A DNA stretch of 28,030 nt from Deltaproteobacteria bacterium (GCA_019309245.1 JAFDGP010000003.1:1-28030); one strand, 5' to 3'. Numbered from the stretch's first letter, positions 7,916 to 15,350 are shown. Numbers and translations are program-made. Notes: generated by a model from the sequence alone, not told the origin.

Positions 7916-8113
7916 CCCCAGGGCCTGGTGGCTGGGCTTGCTTTTTGGGCCCTTGGCCCTGTATGAAAAAATAGCGGAGGGCTGGCCCGGTATCTCGCGG
8001 AAAGCTCTGGCCGTGGCCGACGGGGCGGCTTTGGGGCAGGATACGGTGCCGGCATGAGGGCGGAATTCTAAGGAATGTTATCATCAGACTGACGTGAAAT
8101 ACCGGAAGACACC

Positions 8114-8887
8114 ATGGCGAAACTGTCGAAAAAGGAACGCGAGCTGGTCTGCCTGGAGCGTTTAAAAGCAACAGAGCGGGTAGCCAGCGAGATTGCCCAT
8201 GAACTCAACACGCCCCTGGGCGGTATCCTGATGTACAGCCATCTGTTATTGGAAGATTTGGCGGATGACGATCCGAATCTTGAAAATGTTTTGAAGATCA
8301 ACAAGTTGGCGCATCGCTGTAAAATGATTGTGCAGGGCCTATTGGACTTCGTCCACGACGACAAACCCAAATACGAACTCTTGCAGGTTAATGACATTAT
8401 TCATGAGGTCTTGGGATTTCTAGAAGACCATGTATTGTTGCGGGGGATTCGTATTGAAATCCGGTCGGGGGCGAATCTTCCCAGAGTCCGCGGGGTGGCG
8501 GATAAGCTGGAACAGGTTTTTGTTAATTTAATTACAAATGCGGCACAGTCCATGGATGGCCGGGGGACGCTGCAGCTTCAGACCACCTTTGAGCCAAAGC
8601 TTGGTCGGATTCGTATTACGTGTTCGGACACCGGGTGCGGCATTCCGGAAGACGAGCTGGAACGGGTATTCGAGCCGTTTTTTACCACTAAGGGTGAGGG
8701 GGCTGGCATGGGATTGGGGCTTTCGATTTGTCATGGAATCGTGGAACAACACGGAGGCACCATTACGGTACAGAGCAAGTCGGGTGAAGGCACGGTGTTT
8801 ACAATCCTGTTGCCGGCGGCTACAAGACGGTCAGACGAAATAGAGGTTCCCGCGGCGGCTCATAAGAGGGGCTGTCGGGCTTGCTGA
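8114..8887 (+). CDS. Soluble histidine kinase without a sensor domain
   Basis: The 257-residue product is almost only a kinase core. The H-box is SEIAHELNTPLGGI with phospho-acceptor His29, the N-box is NLITNAAQS with Asn142, the G1 box is DTGCGI at 172-177, the F-box is EPFFTTKG at about 187-194, and the G2 box is GMGLGL at 198-203. No PAS, GAF, HAMP or membrane segment precedes the H-box; only about 20 residues are left, and the frame has a stop at 8090-8092, so the sensor has not been missed. The type belongs with NtrB-like soluble kinases. It lies 22 bases before the sigma-54 response regulator and should phosphorylate it. Its input must come from another protein, possibly the DUF294 protein next door (inference). 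Confidence 0.92.
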   Translation: MAKLSKKERELVCLERLKATERVASEIAHELNTPLGGILMYSHLLLEDLADDDPNLENVLKINKLAHRCKMIVQGLLDFVHDDKPKYELLQVNDIIHEVLGFLEDHVLLRGIRIEIRSGANLPRVRGVADKLEQVFVNLITNAAQSMDGRGTLQLQTTFEPKLGRIRITCSDTGCGIPEDELERVFEPFFTTKGEGAGMGLGLSICHGIVEQHGGTITVQSKSGEGTVFTILLPAATRRSDEIEVPAAAHKRGCRAC

Positions 8888-8909
8888 AAAACCATTTTGA
8901 AAGAGGATT

Positions 8910-10268
8910 ATGGAACGAACTTACGACATTTTGGTGATTGATGACGACGCGTTCATGCGGGATGCCTGTCATCAGGCGTTGTCCAGGAAAGGCCATACAA
9001 CCGCCTTGGCAAAAAGCGGCAGGGAGGGATTGGCCCTGCTGGAGGAGTCTGCGTATGACCTCGTGTTGCTGGATTTGAATCTGCCCCGAGAGGATGGGTT
9101 GTTTATCCTGGCGAAGATCAAGGACATTGACCCCGATGCCGTGGTGGTGATGATATCAGGTCGCGGTTCTATTGAGACAGCGGTTCAGGCGATCAAGCTG
9201 GGGGCCTTTGATTTTATTGCCAAACCGTTTACACCGGAAGAGCTCATCAATTTGGTCTACAGGGCTCTGAGGAACCGAAGGGCCACCCGGGTTGGAAAGG
9301 GGCGGCGGCGTTATGCAGTGCGGAGGTCCAAACCCGTCAAGATCATCAGTCAGAGCGCGGCCATGGAAAGAGTAAAGGAGATGGTGGAGATGGTCGCTCC
9401 TACCGACAGCACCGTCTTGCTGGAGGGGCCGAGCGGCACGGGAAAAGGACTTGTGGCCCGAAAGCTCCATGAATTGAGCCCTCGCCGCAGCCGACCGTTT
9501 GTGGCCGTGGACTGTGGTTCCCTGGTGAAGACCTTGTTTGAAAGCGAACTCTTTGGCCATGTCAAAGGGGCCTTTACCGGGGCGGACTCGACCCAACAGG
9601 GCAAATTTGAAATGGCACGGGGCGGGACCCTCTTTTTTGATGAGATATCTAATATCAACCTGGAAATCCAGGCCAAGCTTTTGAAAGCAGTTGAAGAGAA
9701 ACGGATTTCCAAAGTGGGGGATCATAAGGTTGTCGACGTGGATGTCCGGATTATCTCCGCGACAAACGGCAATCTCAAGAAGGCCATCTCCAAAGGGCTT
9801 TTTCGGGAAGACCTTTTCTTTCGTCTCAACGTGGTCTCCATTCATCTTCCCCCCCTAAGAGAGCGCGGAGAGGACATTCCGCTTCTGGCGGAACATTTCT
9901 TGAGAATTTCATGCAATGAGCAAGGAAAATCCATTGAAGGTTTTTCGCCGAACGCGATGAAAGCGCTTTGCCAGTACACCTGGCCGGGCAATGTTCGCGA
10001 ACTTGAGAACACAGTGGAACGCCTGGTGGTCTTTGCTCAAGAAGACGTCATATCGACGCGGGACCTGGTATACTCGAACACCGTGCTTTCACGCATTGTG
10101 GATTCGGAACCGATCCGCCTGGAAGAGATGGAGCGGGAGCATATCACCAAGGTTTTGGCCAGCGTGAATGGAAACAAGACCCAGGCGGCCCAGTTATTGG
10201 GTATCGACCGCAAGACCCTCCGGATCAAGGTCAAAAAATATGGCATTGAGGAAACATCTGCTGCATGA
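8910..10268 (+). CDS. NtrC-family sigma-54-dependent response regulator
   Basis: The 452-residue protein has a receiver domain at 1-120 (acidic pocket 11-13, phospho-acceptor Asp55, Lys105). Its AAA+ domain has Walker A GPSGTGKG at 173-180, the sigma-54-contacting GAFTGA loop at 220-225, Walker B GGTLFFDE at 238-245 and the arginine-rich LPPLRERGEDI near 313-323. A Fis-type helix-turn-helix follows at about 411-445 (KTQAAQLLGIDRKTLRIKVKKYG). It is an enhancer-binding activator that hydrolyses ATP to open sigma-54 promoters once phosphorylated by the adjacent kinase. Walker A reads GPSGTGKG instead of the common GESGTGKE, but the invariant Gly, Lys and Thr are present. Likely targets are the acs promoter at 1304-1320 and perhaps the one at 12406-12422. 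The ribosome-binding site is AGAGGA, 4 bases before ATG. Confidence 0.95.
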   Translation: MERTYDILVIDDDAFMRDACHQALSRKGHTTALAKSGREGLALLEESAYDLVLLDLNLPREDGLFILAKIKDIDPDAVVVMISGRGSIETAVQAIKLGAFDFIAKPFTPEELINLVYRALRNRRATRVGKGRRRYAVRRSKPVKIISQSAAMERVKEMVEMVAPTDSTVLLEGPSGTGKGLVARKLHELSPRRSRPFVAVDCGSLVKTLFESELFGHVKGAFTGADSTQQGKFEMARGGTLFFDEISNINLEIQAKLLKAVEEKRISKVGDHKVVDVDVRIISATNGNLKKAISKGLFREDLFFRLNVVSIHLPPLRERGEDIPLLAEHFLRISCNEQGKSIEGFSPNAMKALCQYTWPGNVRELENTVERLVVFAQEDVISTRDLVYSNTVLSRIVDSEPIRLEEMEREHITKVLASVNGNKTQAAQLLGIDRKTLRIKVKKYGIEETSAA

Positions 10269-10337
10269 TTGGGGCATGGCTGCGACTAAATATAAGCTGA
10301 AGACTTGGGCAGCCCGTTGTTGAGCATTTCCTCGCAC

Positions 10338-10625
10338 TCACAGATTTGACCCACTGTCCTTTGTCGCCTTTTTTGCCTTTTCAATGAGTTCCAGCAGGGA
10401 GGTGATTTTGTCTTTGGGCCGTTGGTGACAGAAATTCTCCCACTGTTCTTTGCTAAGTTTGTGTCTCAGATAGGCTTCGACGGGAAACAAGAGGCGCCAG
10501 CAGGCGATGGCGCGTGCGCAAGGGAACTTGCCCGCTTCCTGGAGACAGTAAGAAAAAGGGACAGGCCCGCCCAGCTTGGGGCATCTTGTTTCCAGGTCCT
10601 CGTAGGTTCTGTCGTCTTTTTTCAT
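10338..10625 (-). CDS. Small four-cysteine conserved hypothetical protein
   Basis: The 95-residue product is charged and soluble. Cysteines lie at 15, 27, 36 and 42, and the core reads CPKLGGPVPFSYC followed by GKFPCARAIACW. The spacing C-x11-C-x8-C-x5-C suggests one bound metal, zinc or an iron-sulfur cluster. The C-terminal half is a helical, lysine-rich tail. I recall similar short proteins in sulfate reducers but know no function for them. The gene lies 66 bases downstream of trpB2 on the same strand and could be co-transcribed with it. It converges on the response regulator gene, 69 bases away. The Cys/Pro/Trp-rich core argues against a chance frame. Confidence 0.75.
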   Translation of the reverse strand: MKKDDRTYEDLETRCPKLGGPVPFSYCLQEAGKFPCARAIACWRLLFPVEAYLRHKLSKEQWENFCHQRPKDKITSLLELIEKAKKATKDSGSNL

Positions 10626-10691
10626 CTTATATCGCCGCGTGAAACCCGTGCTCGCACCCCAATGCCCGGGATCTGTGGGTGTGCCTGCCGG

Positions 10692-12047
10692 CTACGGCTT
10701 TGGCAACCCCTCAATTGCCTTGAGTGCCCGGGTGATGTCTTCTTCGGGCATCTCATATTTTATCAGCTTTCCGGAAAGATAGGCGTCATAGGCAGCAAGG
10801 TCCACCACGCCGTGGCCGCTCCAGTTGAAAAGGATCACTTTTTCTTTACCTTCTTCCCTGGCGCGTTGGGCTTCATCCACAACAGCCGCAATGGCATGAT
10901 TGGTCTCCGGCGCCGGGATGAAACCTTCGCTTCGGGCCCAGTTTATCCCGGCCTCAAAGGTCTGGATCTGATCGTATGCCCTGGGCTCAACGATCTGTTC
11001 CTTGACCAGGTGACTGATGATTGGAGCCATCCCATGGTATCTGAGTCCACCGGCATGGATGGGTGCCGGCACAAAATCGTGTCCAAGGGTATACATGGCC
11101 AGAAGTGGAGTGGTCTGCGCCGTATCTCCGAAATCATAGGCATAGGGTCCCTTAGTCATGGTCGGACATGAGGTAGGCTCGGCCGCCACTACAGAGATTT
11201 CTTTCCCATTGATTTTATCCCGGACAAAGGGCAGACAAAGACCTCCGAAATTACTTCCTCCCCCGGCGCAACCGATCACCACGTCGGGATAGATACCGAC
11301 CTTTTTCAGTTGCTTTTGGGCCTCCAGTCCAATGACGGTTTGATGCAATAATACGTGATTCAATACACTTCCCAGGGAATACCGGGCATCTGGATCACCT
11401 ACCGCATCTTCAATGGCTTCACTGATCGCAATGCCCAGGCTACCCGGGGAGTCGGGATGTTCTGAGAGTATTTTTCTGCCTGCATGGGTCTGGTCGCTGG
11501 GACTGGGGATGCAGTTGGCCCCCCAGACCGCCATCATGAGTCCCCGAAAAGGCTTTTGCTGGTAGCTGACCTTCACCATAAAAACCCGGCACTCCAAGCC
11601 AAACATCTGGCAAGCCATACTCAGGGCACTGCCCCATTGACCCGCGCCGGTCTCTGTGGAGAGCCGTTTTACCCCAAAGGCCTTGTTATAATAAGCCTGT
11701 GCTACGGCTGTGTTGGGTTTGTGAGATCCTGGCGGGCTCACGCCTTCGTTCTTGTAAAAGATTTTGACCGGGGCATCCAGCAGCTTTTCGAAGTTTTCCG
11801 CCCGGCACAACGGTGATGGGCGCCACAACAGGTATTTGTCCAGCACCGCTTCCGGGATGTCGATCCATCGTTCGGTGCTGACTTCCTGTTCAATGAGATT
11901 CATCGGAAAGACTGGGGCCAGATCATCGGGACCCACCGGTTGTCCCGTTGCCGGGTGAAGGGGCGGGCTCATCGGCGAAGGCAGATCGGCCAGGACATTG
12001 TACCACCGAGTCGGAATTTCGCTGTCGTTTAAGAAAACTTTTTTCAC
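10692..12047 (-). CDS. trpB2: Tryptophan synthase beta chain-like protein, TrpB2 type
   Basis: The 451-residue length and the N-terminal insertion (about residues 1-75) are typical of the TrpB2 subfamily, not of the roughly 400-residue TrpB1. The PLP lysine is Lys110 in GVSPPGSHKPNTA, and the cofactor phosphate loop is GCAGGGSNFGG near residue 260. LSTETGAGQWGSA and HAGGLRYHG are TrpB2 landmarks. The enzyme joins indole and serine to make tryptophan, and TrpB2 forms often act without stable pairing to TrpA. The start codon is GTG (bases 12047-12045), with AGGAGG 6 bases upstream on the minus strand. No other trp gene is nearby, so it may work as an indole-salvage enzyme (inference). Confidence 0.92.
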   Translation of the reverse strand: MKKVFLNDSEIPTRWYNVLADLPSPMSPPLHPATGQPVGPDDLAPVFPMNLIEQEVSTERWIDIPEAVLDKYLLWRPSPLCRAENFEKLLDAPVKIFYKNEGVSPPGSHKPNTAVAQAYYNKAFGVKRLSTETGAGQWGSALSMACQMFGLECRVFMVKVSYQQKPFRGLMMAVWGANCIPSPSDQTHAGRKILSEHPDSPGSLGIAISEAIEDAVGDPDARYSLGSVLNHVLLHQTVIGLEAQKQLKKVGIYPDVVIGCAGGGSNFGGLCLPFVRDKINGKEISVVAAEPTSCPTMTKGPYAYDFGDTAQTTPLLAMYTLGHDFVPAPIHAGGLRYHGMAPIISHLVKEQIVEPRAYDQIQTFEAGINWARSEGFIPAPETNHAIAAVVDEAQRAREEGKEKVILFNWSGHGVVDLAAYDAYLSGKLIKYEMPEEDITRALKAIEGLPKP

Positions 12048-12070
12048 CAGAGGCCTCCTTATTAGGAATT

Positions 12071-12093
12071 TTGACGTGTTTTCCGTCCGTCAA
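12071..12093. promoter_or_regulatory. Dyad upstream of trpB2 (TTGACG-N11-CGTCAA)
   Basis: TTGACG at 12071-12076 and CGTCAA at 12088-12093 are perfect inverted repeats 11 bases apart, 24 bases upstream of the trpB2 start codon. The position suits an operator, and read on the minus strand one arm could also act as a -35-like TTGACG. It shares its geometry with the dyad at 12133-12155. Confidence 0.4.
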
Positions 12094-12132
12094 TCGCGCA
12101 TCGCGGACAGCTTTTCCGCTTTCCGGATGTCC

Positions 12133-12155
12133 GTTGATCGGTGCTGACAATCAAC
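12133..12155. promoter_or_regulatory. Second dyad upstream of trpB2 (GTTGAT-N11-ATCAAC)
   Basis: GTTGAT at 12133-12138 and ATCAAC at 12150-12155 are perfect 6-base inverted repeats with an 11-base spacer, as in the dyad at 12071-12093. Both fit TTGAY-N13/N9-RTCAA-like half-sites, and their centres are about 62 bases apart, close to six helical turns. Two operators for one regulator are possible; none has been identified. Confidence 0.35.
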
Positions 12156-12170
12156 ATTGGCGTTTCGAAT

Positions 12171-12214
12171 GGGGGCAAAAACACAGGCGTCCACTGAGGC
12201 TTTGCCGTGCCCCC
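12171..12214. repeat. Long inverted repeat (GGGGGCA ... TGCCCCC)
   Basis: GGGGGCA at 12171-12177 pairs with TGCCCCC at 12208-12214, with a 30-base interior that offers an alternative GGCAAA/TTTGCC pairing. No T-run follows on either strand, so it is not a standard intrinsic terminator. It could be a leader structure of the trpB2 transcript or a separator of the divergent units. Confidence 0.4.
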
Positions 12215-12405
12215 AAAATGTCATCTTAAGCCCGTGACATGGCAGCCATTGTTACCAGAGTGGGTGGTTGGTGTCAAGGACGCTGGATGGCCCGGATGCA
12301 CTGGAGGGGCCGAGGTACCAGTGTCACAGGGGGTTGAATTTCGGGGTTGCTATGCAGCCTCTGGGCCGTGACGGCGTCACAGCGGGACCGAAGCAACGCC
12401 CTATA

Positions 12406-12422
12406 TTGGCACGAAATTGGCA
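12406..12422 (+). promoter_or_regulatory. Probable sigma-54 (-24/-12) promoter of the glycan-locus regulator
   Basis: TTGGCACGAAATTGGCA matches the consensus YTGGCAYRNNNNTTGCW at all specified positions but one (G for the second T of the -12 TTGC). The invariant GG (12408-12409) and GC (12420-12421) have exactly 10 bases between them, and the -24 half is the perfect TGGCACG. The predicted transcript start is near 12433, about 78 bases before the start codon. Confidence 0.6.
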
Positions 12423-12450
12423 TGATTGCGACTATCGGAATAATACTTGT

Positions 12451-12479
12451 TTGACAAAGAATATGGTATATGTTATGAG
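12451..12479 (+). promoter_or_regulatory. Probable sigma-70-type promoter of the glycan-locus regulator
   Basis: TTGACA at 12451-12456 is a perfect -35. TATGAG at 12474-12479 matches 4 of 6 -10 bases, and the spacer is the optimal 17 bases. It overlaps the predicted start region of the sigma-54 promoter at 12406-12422, so the gene may have alternative promoters. Confidence 0.45.
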
Positions 12480-12510
12480 TAAATAAACTACTCAAGATAG
12501 GGTTTTTGTC

Positions 12511-13059
12511 ATGAACGATCTGCTCTCCGGACTTATTGCCTCCAAAACACGGATCAAACTGCTGACGAAGTTTTTTTTCAATCCTGAAACACGCTCCTAT
12601 CTGCGAGAGTTGGCCAAAGAATTCAACCTGTCAACCAATGCGGTGCGCGAAGAGCTCAATCAGCTGACCAAGACGCAACTTCTCAAAAGCGAACGCAACG
12701 GCCGACAGGTGCTCTACCAGGCCAATAAACAACATCCCTTGTTTCCGGAGCTCAAGTCGATGGTGGGGAAAGTCATGGGAATCGATCGCGTGATTGATGG
12801 GATCGTAAATCGGCTTGGAGATTTGGAACGGGCCTATCTGATTGACGACTATGCCCAGGGGAAGGATTCCGGCATCATCGACCTGCTGCTGGTAGGCAAT
12901 ATCGATCACTATCACCTCAACGATTTGACCAGGAAAACCGAGCGGTATATCCATCGAAAAATCAGATCCCTGGTGGTGAGCCGCGCCGAATATGATGCGT
13001 TGCTTCCACAACTGCGTAATCGGCCCCGGGTGCTGATCTGGGAGGCAGGAAAAGGTTAG
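12511..13059 (+). CDS. Winged-helix regulator with a degenerate nucleotidyltransferase-like domain
   Basis: The 182-residue protein has an ArsR/MarR-like winged helix at about 8-75: TRSYLRELAKEFNLSTNAVREE is helix-turn-helix-like, and ERNGRQVLYQANKQHPL is the wing. A MNT-type nucleotidyltransferase-like domain follows at about 105-178. In active MNT domains the signature is GS...SDIDL; here the aligned residues are Asp112-Asp113 for GS, and Ile122/Asp124 for the two aspartates, so only one metal ligand remains. Catalysis is unlikely, and the domain probably binds a ligand or a partner. Such regulators often head polysaccharide loci (recalled). It lies 72 bases upstream of the sugar epimerase gene and probably controls that operon and itself. 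The ribosome-binding site is weak (AGGG, 8 bases before ATG). Confidence 0.8.
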   Translation: MNDLLSGLIASKTRIKLLTKFFFNPETRSYLRELAKEFNLSTNAVREELNQLTKTQLLKSERNGRQVLYQANKQHPLFPELKSMVGKVMGIDRVIDGIVNRLGDLERAYLIDDYAQGKDSGIIDLLLVGNIDHYHLNDLTRKTERYIHRKIRSLVVSRAEYDALLPQLRNRPRVLIWEAGKG

Positions 13060-13070
13060 GTTGGAAGGGG

Positions 13071-13084
13071 TCGGCGGCCGCCGA
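13071..13084. repeat. Perfect 14-base palindrome before the epimerase gene
   Basis: TCGGCGGCCGCCGA is a perfect palindrome, 12 bases after the regulator's stop codon and 48 bases before the epimerase start. It could be an operator for the neighbouring winged-helix regulator or a short G+C hairpin. No T-run follows it. Confidence 0.4.
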
Positions 13085-13131
13085 GCGTGGCAACGCAACT
13101 GGCTTGAGCAGGTATTAAACAGGAGAACGGT

Positions 13132-14145
13132 ATGGACATACACGGCAAAAAATTTCTCGTAATCGGGGGGGCAGGGTTGATCGGCTCTCACGTGGTGGAC
13201 GAACTGAGGGAAGAAGATGTGGCGGAGATCCGCATTTTTGACAATTTCACGCGGGGAAGGGCGGAGAATCTCAAGGATGCCTTAAGCGATGATCGGGTTA
13301 GAATATTTGAGTTGGGCGGTGAGTTGCTGCATCGGGATATCCTGAACGCGGCGATGGAGGGCATTGATGGGGTGTTTCATTTGGCTGCATTGTGGTTGCT
13401 GCACTGTCAGGACTTTCCTCGCTCTGCTTTTGAGGTCAATATTGGAGGGACCTTTAACGTGGTGGAGGCCATGGTCGCCAACGGTGTCAGACGACTGGTT
13501 TTCTCGTCTTCCGCCTCGGTGTATGGTGATGCCGTGGAAGAACCCATGACCGAGTCTCATCCATACAACAACACCAATTTCTACGGTGCGACAAAAATCG
13601 CGGGCGAGCATATTTGTAGATCCTTGTACCATCACTTCAAGGGTACGGACAGGCATTTCGACTACGTCGGATTGCGATACATGAATGTGTATGGTCCGCG
13701 TCAAGACTATCATGGTGCCTATATCGCGGTGATTATGAAGATTCTCGACCGGCTGGACGCGGGCCTTGCTCCGGTGGTCTACGGAGACGGATCCCAGGCC
13801 TATGATTTTGTTTATGTTCAAGACTGTGCCAGGGCCAATGTCTTGGCCATGCAGGCGCAGACCACTGATACCTTTTACAATGTGGGAACGGGCAAAAAGA
13901 CGACCATCAAAGAGCTGGCTGAGATGATTGTGGAGGTCAGTGGTTCGAAGTGTAAAATTCAGTATGAACCCGGCGGCCAGACCTTTGTGAAAAATCGGGT
14001 GGGTTGCCCCAAAAAGGCGGAACAAGAGATCGGCTTTAAGGCACAGACATCCTTGGAAGAAGGCCTCAAGCGCCTCATTGCCTGGCGAAATGCCCACAAG
14101 GCGGAGGTGGCGCAACGTCGGCACAGAACCAGAGGCCAGTGGTAA
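13132..14145 (+). CDS. NAD-dependent nucleotide-sugar epimerase/dehydratase (extended SDR)
   Basis: The 337-residue protein has the extended-SDR pattern: the dinucleotide loop GGAGLIGS at about 13-20, an acidic strand end (IFDNFTRG) that favours NAD, FSSSASVYG with the catalytic Ser/Thr position, and YGATK with the catalytic Tyr-x3-Lys. A substrate-side RYMNVYGPRQ and late YNVGTG fit UDP- or dTDP-sugar 4-epimerases and dehydratases. It should supply an altered nucleotide sugar in the cytoplasm, perhaps a keto-sugar for the aminotransferase gene 26 bases downstream. Exact substrate and epimerase versus dehydratase cannot be decided from sequence alone. The start has AGGAG 6 bases upstream. The C-terminus is basic (RRHRTRG). 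Confidence 0.88.
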   Translation: MDIHGKKFLVIGGAGLIGSHVVDELREEDVAEIRIFDNFTRGRAENLKDALSDDRVRIFELGGELLHRDILNAAMEGIDGVFHLAALWLLHCQDFPRSAFEVNIGGTFNVVEAMVANGVRRLVFSSSASVYGDAVEEPMTESHPYNNTNFYGATKIAGEHICRSLYHHFKGTDRHFDYVGLRYMNVYGPRQDYHGAYIAVIMKILDRLDAGLAPVVYGDGSQAYDFVYVQDCARANVLAMQAQTTDTFYNVGTGKKTTIKELAEMIVEVSGSKCKIQYEPGGQTFVKNRVGCPKKAEQEIGFKAQTSLEEGLKRLIAWRNAHKAEVAQRRHRTRGQW

Positions 14146-14171
14146 GCCTGTGGTAGGGGAACCGTGATCGC

Positions 14172-15284
14172 ATGAAAAAAATACCGCTCATACGACCTTA
14201 TATTACACAAGAGGTCAAGCAGGCCGTGTGCGATGTGCTTGAAAGCGGCCATCTTACGGAAGGTCCGATGACACAGGCCCTGGAGCAGGCGTTTAGGGAC
14301 TACATCGGCTGTGGGTACGCCATCGCAGTGACCTCCTGCACCACGGGCCTTGAAACCGCGCTCAGGGCTATCGGGATCAGCCCCGGGGACGAAGTGATTG
14401 TCCCGGACTATACGTATCCGGCTACGGCTTGTGCGGTGAGAATTGTAGGGGCGACAGTGGTGATTGTAGATGTCGATCCTGAAACCATGTTGATTGACTA
14501 TGACGCTATTGAAGGGGCGATAACCGACCGGACCAAAGCCGTAATTCCGGTGTCGATTTTCGGAAACCCTCTGGACTATGACCGCTTGAACCGGATCAAG
14601 GAGCGATTCGGGATCATTATTCTGGAAGACGCGGCGTGTTCCATCGGTGCCCGATATCGCGGGGTGTGCGTTGGAAACCTGGCGGACATCTCGGTCTTTA
14701 GCCTGCACCCGAGAAAATTCATCACCACGGGCGAAGGCGGCATAATTACGACCAACAACAAGGCCTGGGCCGAGTGGATTCAGTCTTATAAACATTTTGG
14801 TATGGGAAAGGCCGATTCACGTTTGAAGGCGCAGTTCAAACGTATCGGCACCAATTACAAGCTCAGTGATATCCAGGCGGCCGTGGGATTGGTGCAGATG
14901 AGGCATATTGAGGCACTTCTGGAAACGCGCATCAGGCTGTCTGAACGATACCATGAATTCCTGGAAGGCAGCCCCGGAATTTCCATTTCCCGTGTCACAG
15001 CAGGCGGGAGGCACTCCAGGCAATCGTTCTGTGTTTTTGTGGGAAATCGAGACGGGGTCATGACAAGGCTCAGGGAACAGAACATTGAAGTTCAAATCGG
15101 CACATACAGCCTTTCGCGACAGGCGGCATTTTCTCCAAGCAGCGTTTGCCGAATCGTTGGAGACATGGCTGGCAGCCTCTGGGCCTTTGATCATTGTCTG
15201 ACCCTGCCATTGTTCGAAGGGCTGGCCGCGGAGGATCAACAATTTGTTGTTGCACGTCTTTTGGAGGCGATGGAAGCCGTGTGA
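14172..15284 (+). CDS. DegT/DnrJ/EryC1/StrS-family sugar aminotransferase
   Basis: The 370-residue PLP enzyme matches the DegT family in length and motifs. SCTTGLETAL near 55-64 holds the cofactor phosphate loop, VPDYTYPATA lies at 77-86, EDAACSIGA has Asp153, which contacts the pyridine nitrogen, and SLHPRK has the Schiff-base Lys182 followed by TTGEGG. The family transfers an amino group from glutamate to a keto-sugar nucleotide, giving an amino sugar for glycan assembly. Placed directly after an epimerase/dehydratase, it likely acts on that enzyme's product. No frame or motif defects are seen. Confidence 0.92.
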   Translation: MKKIPLIRPYITQEVKQAVCDVLESGHLTEGPMTQALEQAFRDYIGCGYAIAVTSCTTGLETALRAIGISPGDEVIVPDYTYPATACAVRIVGATVVIVDVDPETMLIDYDAIEGAITDRTKAVIPVSIFGNPLDYDRLNRIKERFGIIILEDAACSIGARYRGVCVGNLADISVFSLHPRKFITTGEGGIITTNNKAWAEWIQSYKHFGMGKADSRLKAQFKRIGTNYKLSDIQAAVGLVQMRHIEALLETRIRLSERYHEFLEGSPGISISRVTAGGRHSRQSFCVFVGNRDGVMTRLREQNIEVQIGTYSLSRQAAFSPSSVCRIVGDMAGSLWAFDHCLTLPLFEGLAAEDQQFVVARLLEAMEAV

Positions 15285-15350
15285 CGCAGGGCGGAAGCTT
15301 GCGAATTGGCTCCCGGACGATTCAGCTTAGGGCGGATGCGGTCTCTTGGA

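Larger units (their letters stand above)
12048..12510. other. 463-base divergent intergenic region between trpB2 and the glycan-locus regulator
   Basis: No credible gene is seen. It serves two divergent transcription units. The trpB2-proximal part holds two similarly built dyads (12071-12093 and 12133-12155), the middle holds a long inverted repeat (12171-12214), and the part near 12511 holds a sigma-54-like promoter and a sigma-70-like promoter. The segment from about 12240 to 12400 shows nothing I can name. Confidence 0.6.

Noticed and set aside
7927..7941. A GG ... GC pair before the histidine kinase gene, seen as a sigma-54 promoter
   Set aside because: The GG and GC have 11 bases between them; sigma-54 promoters need 10, and the -24 half is not TGGCA.
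7919..7961. CAGGGCC ... GGCCCTG inverted repeat after the DUF294 gene, seen as a terminator
   Set aside because: The loop is 29 bases and no T-run follows, so it does not look like an intrinsic terminator.
9156..9845. 229-codon open frame on the minus strand
   Set aside because: It mirrors the AAA+ domain of the response regulator and has no family signal.
10422..11171. 249-codon open frame on the plus strand
   Set aside because: It runs against trpB2 and the four-cysteine gene, both with conserved motifs on the minus strand.
13282..14124. 280-codon open frame on the minus strand
   Set aside because: It is the shadow of the SDR epimerase gene; its product lacks any known motif and it has no ribosome-binding site that I can see.
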